From Streptomyces sp. T39 (lineage in GTDB: Bacteria; Actinomycetota; Actinomycetes; Streptomycetales; Streptomycetaceae), in the NCBI RefSeq assembly GCF_008042045.1, contig NZ_RDBP01000012.1:1890409-1938371 (forward strand): a DNA stretch of 47,963 nucleotides. Direction: 5' to 3'. Positions 43,497 through 47,963 of the stretch are shown here, piece after piece. Position 1 is the first letter of the stretch; every line of letters begins with the position of its first letter. The notes below the pieces were generated by a model. That model was given only the letters and a program-made list of their open reading frames with translations, made no database searches and had not been told where the DNA came from. Position numbers and translations under genes: made by a program.

Positions 43497-44360
43497 ATGG
43501 ACGGCGAGACCACCCCCGGCGAGACGTCATCCCGCGCGGAGCAGGGCGCACCCGCCCGGCATCCCAGCCGCAAGACGGTGCTGCGCGCCGCGCTCGCCGC
43601 GTCCGTCGCGGCGCCGGCCGTCCTGATGGGCGTCCCGGCGCTGGCCCGCACCGCGGGCGCGGGCGGCACCGCGCCGCAGGTGACCCCCGAGTGCGACGAC
43701 GGCGACGACCCGACGCCCCCGCAGACCGAGGGCCCCTACTTCAAGCCCTCCTCGCCGCGCCGCACCTCGCTGCTGGAGCCCGGCACCCCCGGCACCCGGC
43801 TCACCGTCACCGGATACGTCTTCGGTCTGGCGTGCCGGCCGATCGCGAACACGCTGCTGGACTTCTGGCAGGCCGACGTCAACGGCGCCTACGACAACAC
43901 GGGCTTCCGCTTCCGCGGCCACCAGTACACCGATGCGAACGGCGCCTTCAGCCTGACCACGATCGTCCCCGGCCTCTATCCGGGCCGGACCCGGCACATC
44001 CACGTCAAGGTGCAGGCTCCCGGGCGTCCGGTGCTGACCACCCAGCTCTACTTCCCGGGCGAGCCGCGCAACTCCACGGACACCATCTTCGACCCGCGCC
44101 TGCTGATGACCGTGCGGGACGCCGGCGGCGCGAAGGAGGCCGCCTTCGACTTCGTGCTGAACGTGCCGCAGACCCCGGGCCCCTCGCCGACCGGGGGGCC
44201 GACCACGCCGCCGCCCGGCGGCAGTTGGGCGGCGGGCACCTCGTACACGGCCGGCACCCGAGTCACCCACGGCGGCGCCGCGTACGTCTGCCTCCAGACC
44301 CACCTGGCCCAGCCCGGCTGGGAGCCCCCGGCGGTCCCCGCCCTGTGGCGGGCCGTCTGA
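43497..44360 (+). CDS. Secreted intradiol dioxygenase with C-terminal CBM5/12 module
   Basis: A 287-aa exported enzyme. The leader SRKTVLRAALAASVAAPAVL looks like a Tat signal (the Arg-Lys is a variant of the twin Arg). The catalytic part has TEGPYFKPSSPRRTSLLEPG, LDFWQADVNGAYDN, and the iron ligands Tyr and two His in LYPGRTRHIHVKV. A Pro/Gly/Thr linker leads to a ~45-residue CBM5/12 (WAAGTSYTAGTRVTHGGAAY ... WEPPAVPALW). The same fusion is known in Streptomyces sp. SirexAA-E, where the enzyme cleaves catechols and the module binds lignin or polysaccharide. It should open catechol rings between the hydroxyls outside the cell. ATG 43497 follows AAGGAG. Confidence 0.93.
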   Translation: MDGETTPGETSSRAEQGAPARHPSRKTVLRAALAASVAAPAVLMGVPALARTAGAGGTAPQVTPECDDGDDPTPPQTEGPYFKPSSPRRTSLLEPGTPGTRLTVTGYVFGLACRPIANTLLDFWQADVNGAYDNTGFRFRGHQYTDANGAFSLTTIVPGLYPGRTRHIHVKVQAPGRPVLTTQLYFPGEPRNSTDTIFDPRLLMTVRDAGGAKEAAFDFVLNVPQTPGPSPTGGPTTPPPGGSWAAGTSYTAGTRVTHGGAAYVCLQTHLAQPGWEPPAVPALWRAV

Positions 44361-44396
44361 CCACCGGGCCGCCCGTCACCATCCGACCACCGCGGT

Positions 44397-44447
44397 ACGA
44401 CGCCGGGCCCCGGCACCCCTGAGCCGGGGGTGCCGGGGCCCGGTCGT
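44397..44447. terminator. Bidirectional terminator between the dioxygenase and fahA
   Basis: A 17-bp perfect stem (44403-44419 with 44427-44443, arm CCGGGCCCCGGCACCCC) with a 7-nt loop. It is extended by ACGA/TCGT pairing past a 2-nt bulge. It lies between convergent genes. Confidence 0.85.
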
Positions 44448-44479
44448 GACCGCGTCGCGGGGGAACGGCCCCGGGGCGG

Positions 44480-45706
44480 TCAGGGCGCCGGAACGATCCT
44501 CCCCGTGACCTCGCCGAGTCCCACGCGCACCCCGTCCGGGCCGGGGGCCCACGCGGTGAGGGTGACCTCGTCGCCGTCCTCCAGGAAAGTGCGCTTGCCG
44601 TCCGCGAGATCGATCGGGTCGCGGCCGTTCCACGTCAGCTCCAGCAGCGAACCGCGCTGGTGCACCTCGGGCCCGCTGACCGTGCCCGAGCCGTACACGT
44701 CGCCGGTGCGCAGCGACGCGCCGTTGACCGTCATATGGGCGAGCTGCTGCGCGGCGGTCCAGTACATGGAGGCGAACGGCGGTTCCGCCACCACCGTGCC
44801 GTTGATCGCCACCGAGATCCGCAGGTCGAAGCCGCCGGGCTCCTCCTCCGCGGCGTCGTCGAGGTAGGGCAGCGGCCGGACGTCCCGGGCGGGCGGCGCG
44901 GTGCGCGCCGCGTCGAGCGCCTCCAGGGGGGTCACCCACGCGGACACGGACGTCGCGAAGGACTTGCCGAGGAACGGGCCGAGCGGCACGTACTCCCAGG
45001 CCTGGATGTCGCGCGCCGACCAGTCGTTGAGCAGGAAGAGCCCGAACACGTGGTCGCGGAAGGCGTCCAGCGGCACCGGGCTGCCGAGCGCGGAGGGGGT
45101 GCCGACGACGAAGCCGACCTCGGCCTCGATGTCCAGCTTGACGGAGGGCCCGAAGACGGGCGCCGCGTCGGCGGGGGCCTTCCGCTGGCCCGACGGGCGG
45201 ACGACGTCGGTCCCGGAGACCACGATCGTGCCCGACCTGCCGTGGTAACCGATCGGCAGATGCTTCCAGTTGGGCGTGAGCGCGTCGCCGTCCGGGCGGA
45301 AGATCCGGCCGACGTTGGTGGCGTGGTTCTCGCTCGCGTAGAAGTCGACGTAGTCCGCCACCTCGTAGGGCAGGTGCATCGTCACGGCGCCGACCGGGTG
45401 CAGCAGGGGCTCTATGTCCGGCCGGTGGGCCGGGACCGTGACCCACGCGGTGAGCGCCCGGCGCACGTCGCGCCAGGCGGTGCGCCCGGCGGCGAGCAGC
45501 GGGCCGAGGCTCGGCTGGGCGAGCAGATCCGCGTACGGGGAGCCGAGCGCGAGGGCGGCCGCCCCTGCGTCGAGCACGTGGTCGCCGATCCGCACGCCGA
45601 GCCTGCGGCGCTCCGGTTCGTCCGCTGTGGTGAAAACGCCGTACGGGAGGTTGTGCGGGCCGAAGGGATCGCCCTCGGCCAGATCGAGCGGGCTCTGCTC
45701 GGACAT
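44480..45706 (-). CDS. fahA: Fumarylacetoacetase
   Basis: A 408-aa enzyme, normal length, that splits fumarylacetoacetate into fumarate and acetoacetate at the end of tyrosine/homogentisate breakdown. The N-terminal SH3-like part starts with PHNLPYGVF. ADYVDFYASENHATNVGRIF and PIGYHGRSGTIVVSG hold the catalytic His and metal ligands. FLLNDWSARDIQAWEYVPLG and GPFLGKSFATS complete the site. ATG 45706 is clear. Proximity to the dioxygenase could reflect shared aromatic catabolism, but the two enzymes act in different pathways. homogentisate dioxygenase is not in the window. Confidence 0.95.
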   Translation of the reverse strand: MSEQSPLDLAEGDPFGPHNLPYGVFTTADEPERRRLGVRIGDHVLDAGAAALALGSPYADLLAQPSLGPLLAAGRTAWRDVRRALTAWVTVPAHRPDIEPLLHPVGAVTMHLPYEVADYVDFYASENHATNVGRIFRPDGDALTPNWKHLPIGYHGRSGTIVVSGTDVVRPSGQRKAPADAAPVFGPSVKLDIEAEVGFVVGTPSALGSPVPLDAFRDHVFGLFLLNDWSARDIQAWEYVPLGPFLGKSFATSVSAWVTPLEALDAARTAPPARDVRPLPYLDDAAEEEPGGFDLRISVAINGTVVAEPPFASMYWTAAQQLAHMTVNGASLRTGDVYGSGTVSGPEVHQRGSLLELTWNGRDPIDLADGKRTFLEDGDEVTLTAWAPGPDGVRVGLGEVTGRIVPAP

Positions 45707-45794
45707 CGGTGCCTGCCTCGCTTTCCACGGGTGTGGACGACACGTTACGTGGGCCTCACCGGTGCACGGGAGCGTCCCGGGCCGCCGCCGCGGG

Positions 45795-47885
45795 TCACCC
45801 GGCGGGGGAGGGGAAGCGTTCCTCCCAGGTGCGGTGGAAGACCACCTCGTCCCCGTCGCGGCAGACCAGTTCGTCGGTGGTCGAGAAGCCCTCCGCGTCC
45901 CGCACGGTGGTCGAGGTCGCCTCGACCCGGGCGTCCCAGCCCGACGCGGGCCGGTGGAGCCGGACCGTGCGGACGCTGTGCGCGCGGGCGGAGAGGGGAT
46001 CGCCGTCCCGGATCGTGTACGTCTCGTGCGCCTCCTCGGTGTACTCCAGGCCGTCCGGGTGCACCTGGGTGCCGCCGGGGTGGGGCGTGGACTCCAGCGT
46101 CCACAGCCCCTCGGCGACGTCCCGGGTGACCAGCAGGCGCGGCCGGCCGGCGTCGAAGGTCTGGGGGACGGCGACGGCGGGCGGCGCCGCGTGCTCGGGC
46201 TCGGGGACGGGCGGCGGCCCGTCCGCCGGGCCGCCGCCCGGCCCGAGCACGGGCAGGGCGAGGCGGGAGCCCGCCGGGTCCAGGACGAAACCGCCGGCCC
46301 CCGGCTCCGGCCAGACCCAGGGCCAGTACGCCGACGAGACGGCGAGCCGGATGCGGTGGCCCGGCGCGAAGACGTGCGCGGCCAGCGACAGCGCCACCTC
46401 GACGACCCGCCCGGGGCCTGCGCCCGCCTCCGCGCCCGGCGGTTCGCCGCCCCGCGTCCCGCCCGCGCCCGGCGGTTCGCCGCCCCGCGTCCCGCCCGCG
46501 GCGGGCGGTTCGCCGCCCGTCCCCGCGCCGCCGGCCGCCGGCTCCCCGGCGGAGCCCGCCTCGTCGCCCCGCGGCAGGAGTACGCCCCGGGTCACGAGCA
46601 CGGAGGTGCCGTCCGGGGTCACGTCGCACAGCCGGGCCACGACGGGGCCGATCGGCCGCGGCGCGCGCAGGTTCAGGGTCAGCCCGGGCCGGCCGAGGAC
46701 GGTGACCGGCTCCTCGCCGACGGGGAACTCGAAGCACACCGACCGCGCGTCCTCCTCGCGCTGGTCCGGCGGCAGGTCCCCGGCACTCCCGGCCGGGCGG
46801 AAGGCGCCCGCGTCGATGCCCGTGTGCGGGGGCGACGCCACCCGGACGGGGCCGCCGCCGAGGGCGTACGGCACCTCGGTGACCCGCGGCGACGGCCCGC
46901 CGGCCGTCGTCCAGCCGCCCCGGGCCGGGGCGGCGGCCCCGAGCCGGCAGCGCAGCGGCGGCCAGGGGGCCTCGTCCGTGTCGCGGTCCCCCAGCCAACG
47001 GTCCCACCAGCGCAGCGTCTCCTGGAGGAAGCCGATGCCGTCGTCCGTCCCGGTGGCGCGGTCCGGATAGCCGTGCGGCCAGGGGCCGACCAGGCCGCTC
47101 ACCCGGCCCTCGGGCAGCCGCTCGACGAGACGCAGCACACTGTCCCTGGCCGGGTCGTGCAGAGCGCCGACCGCGAGCACGGCGGCCCGGACGGCCCGGG
47201 TGTCGTCGCCGACACCGGCGCTCTGCCAGTACGCGTCCCGCCGCGGGTGCGCCAGCCAGGTGTGGCCCGCCGGCTCCACCGCCGCGAGGCGGCGCAGCCA
47301 CGTCTCCCGCCATCCCTCCCCCGTGTACCGCGGGTCGGGCGGCCGCGCCGCGTGCGCGAGGCGGGCCGCCCCGCCGCCGTGCAGGCCCCGGCCGGTCACC
47401 GCCCCGCCCAGGTAGGGGCCGTCGCCGTCGTACGGGTCGTCGCTCGCGCAGACGGCCACCACCGCCCGCAGCGGCCCGGGCGCCAGCGCGGCGACCTGGA
47501 GCGCGCAGCGGCCGCCCGGCCCGACGCCGAACATGCCCACCCGCCCGGTGCACCACGGCTGCCGGGCCAGCCACTCCACGACGGCCACGCCGTCCGCGAG
47601 CTCGCCCGCCCCGCACTCGTCGCCCGGTACACCGCCGCTGTTGCCGTGGCCGCGGACGTCCACCCGTACGGAGGCGTAGCCGTGGCCCGCGTACCAGGGA
47701 TGGCGTTCCCCGTCCCGTACGGCGGAGGCGTCGGTCAGCCGGTCCGGGGCGTACTCCAGCAGGGCGGGCACGGGCGGGCCGCTCACCGGCCGCCAGACGC
47801 GCGCGTGCAGGGTGACGCCGTCCGGGAGGGGGACGCGGACGTCCTCGCGGACCGTCTCGTGGGGGAAGTCGGTGCGGGTGCGCAT
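45795..47885 (-). CDS. CocE/NonD-family hydrolase-like protein lacking the catalytic serine
   Basis: A 696-aa member of the X-Pro dipeptidyl-peptidase/cocaine-esterase family. Family landmarks are VPLPDGVTLHARVWRP, VRVDVRGHGNSGG, VVEWLARQPWCTGRVGMFG, VGALHDPARDSVL (Asp position) and GPWPHGYPDR (His position). The C-terminal jelly-roll contains APGHRIRLAVSSAYWPWVWP. The nucleophile elbow, normally GxSxGG, reads GVGPGG, with Gly at ~122 where Ser should be. A Gly/Pro/Glu-rich insert (~465-500) is encoded by 33-bp tandem repeats. It may be a non-catalytic or changed enzyme. ATG 47885 is near the window end, and a hairpin (47911-47963) lies upstream. It has no operon partner in view. Confidence 0.85.
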   Translation of the reverse strand: MRTRTDFPHETVREDVRVPLPDGVTLHARVWRPVSGPPVPALLEYAPDRLTDASAVRDGERHPWYAGHGYASVRVDVRGHGNSGGVPGDECGAGELADGVAVVEWLARQPWCTGRVGMFGVGPGGRCALQVAALAPGPLRAVVAVCASDDPYDGDGPYLGGAVTGRGLHGGGAARLAHAARPPDPRYTGEGWRETWLRRLAAVEPAGHTWLAHPRRDAYWQSAGVGDDTRAVRAAVLAVGALHDPARDSVLRLVERLPEGRVSGLVGPWPHGYPDRATGTDDGIGFLQETLRWWDRWLGDRDTDEAPWPPLRCRLGAAAPARGGWTTAGGPSPRVTEVPYALGGGPVRVASPPHTGIDAGAFRPAGSAGDLPPDQREEDARSVCFEFPVGEEPVTVLGRPGLTLNLRAPRPIGPVVARLCDVTPDGTSVLVTRGVLLPRGDEAGSAGEPAAGGAGTGGEPPAAGGTRGGEPPGAGGTRGGEPPGAEAGAGPGRVVEVALSLAAHVFAPGHRIRLAVSSAYWPWVWPEPGAGGFVLDPAGSRLALPVLGPGGGPADGPPPVPEPEHAAPPAVAVPQTFDAGRPRLLVTRDVAEGLWTLESTPHPGGTQVHPDGLEYTEEAHETYTIRDGDPLSARAHSVRTVRLHRPASGWDARVEATSTTVRDAEGFSTTDELVCRDGDEVVFHRTWEERFPSPAG
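46432..46530 (-). repeat. 33-bp in-frame tandem repeat in the CocE-like gene
   Basis: The unit GCGCCCGGCGGTTCGCCGCC (first 20 bp of 33) occurs twice exactly (46432-46464 and 46465-46497), followed by a diverged third copy. Each unit is 11 codons and encodes GGTRGGEPPGA-type sequence, so copy number can vary without breaking the frame. Confidence 0.85.
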
Positions 47886-47910
47886 GGCGGGTCCCCTGCG
47901 GGACGGCCCG

Positions 47911-47963
47911 CGGCGCGGCCCTCCCGCCGGGGCGGTCGGGAGCCCGCGGGGAGGGCCGCGCCG
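47911..47963. terminator. Hairpin at the right edge of the window
   Basis: CGGCGCGGCCCTCCC (47911-47925) pairs exactly with GGGAGGGCCGCGCCG (47949-47963) across 23 nt that are themselves self-complementary. It lies upstream of the CocE-like start, so it probably ends a neighbouring gene outside the window. Confidence 0.5.

Overview
The window is high-GC actinobacterial DNA, almost certainly a Streptomyces chromosome. Third codon positions are strongly G/C, GTG starts are common, and the gene order matches the conserved core region that in S. coelicolor (from memory) runs from the mqnA neighbourhood through mqnC and menG to nuoA-N. No rRNA, tRNA, phage, insertion sequence or CRISPR array was seen.

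Layout. Positions 1-382 hold two broken, oppositely oriented pieces of an HMwFabG-type 3-oxoacyl-ACP reductase. A thiolase and a long-chain acyl-CoA synthetase follow (454-3718), then a cold-shock gene, mqnA, a transmembrane Ser/Thr kinase, mqnC with a small companion gene, menG, glutaminase, a GNAT acetyltransferase, and a MenJ-like geranylgeranyl reductase (to 12720). Positions 12746-16853 hold a GlxA/AraC-type regulator, an imine-reductase-like dehydrogenase whose 3' end is disrupted, a ~1.2 kb GC-rich repeat tract and an SDR. An NlpC/P60 hydrolase (17085-17873) and a ~690-bp regulatory region precede the complete 14-gene nuoA-N operon (18566-34752). A rearranged segment (34753-35411) contains an Uma2 nuclease remnant. 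It leads into a minus-strand operon (42240 to 35357): GntR regulator, AprB-like ferredoxin, lipoprotein, permease, ATPase, and an AprA-like flavoprotein with HEAT repeats. The right end has an AraC regulator, a secreted intradiol dioxygenase with a CBM5/12 module, fumarylacetoacetase and a CocE-like protein lacking the usual nucleophile.

How it fits together. mqnA and mqnC (futalosine pathway), menG and the MenJ-like reductase make or modify menaquinone, and NDH-1 (nuoA-N) reduces it. The nuoA leader carries a site close to the Rex (NADH/NAD+ sensor) consensus. The minus-strand operon looks like an uptake and redox system for a small, possibly sulfur-containing, organic compound; this is inference from families.

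The main oddity is fold-back rearrangement. Four perfect inverted repeats (174, 120, 168 and 85 bp) plus the inverted junction at 298/299 break three genes. The 168-bp repeat replaces the end of the HEAT-repeat flavoprotein with the last 17 codons of nuoN plus the nuoN terminator. Two 16-bp tandem duplications lie at or next to arm ends. These may be recent template-switch events or assembly errors at hard-to-sequence GC-rich hairpins, and I cannot distinguish the two from sequence alone. The most interesting functional candidate is the AprAB-like/HEAT/ABC-transporter operon.
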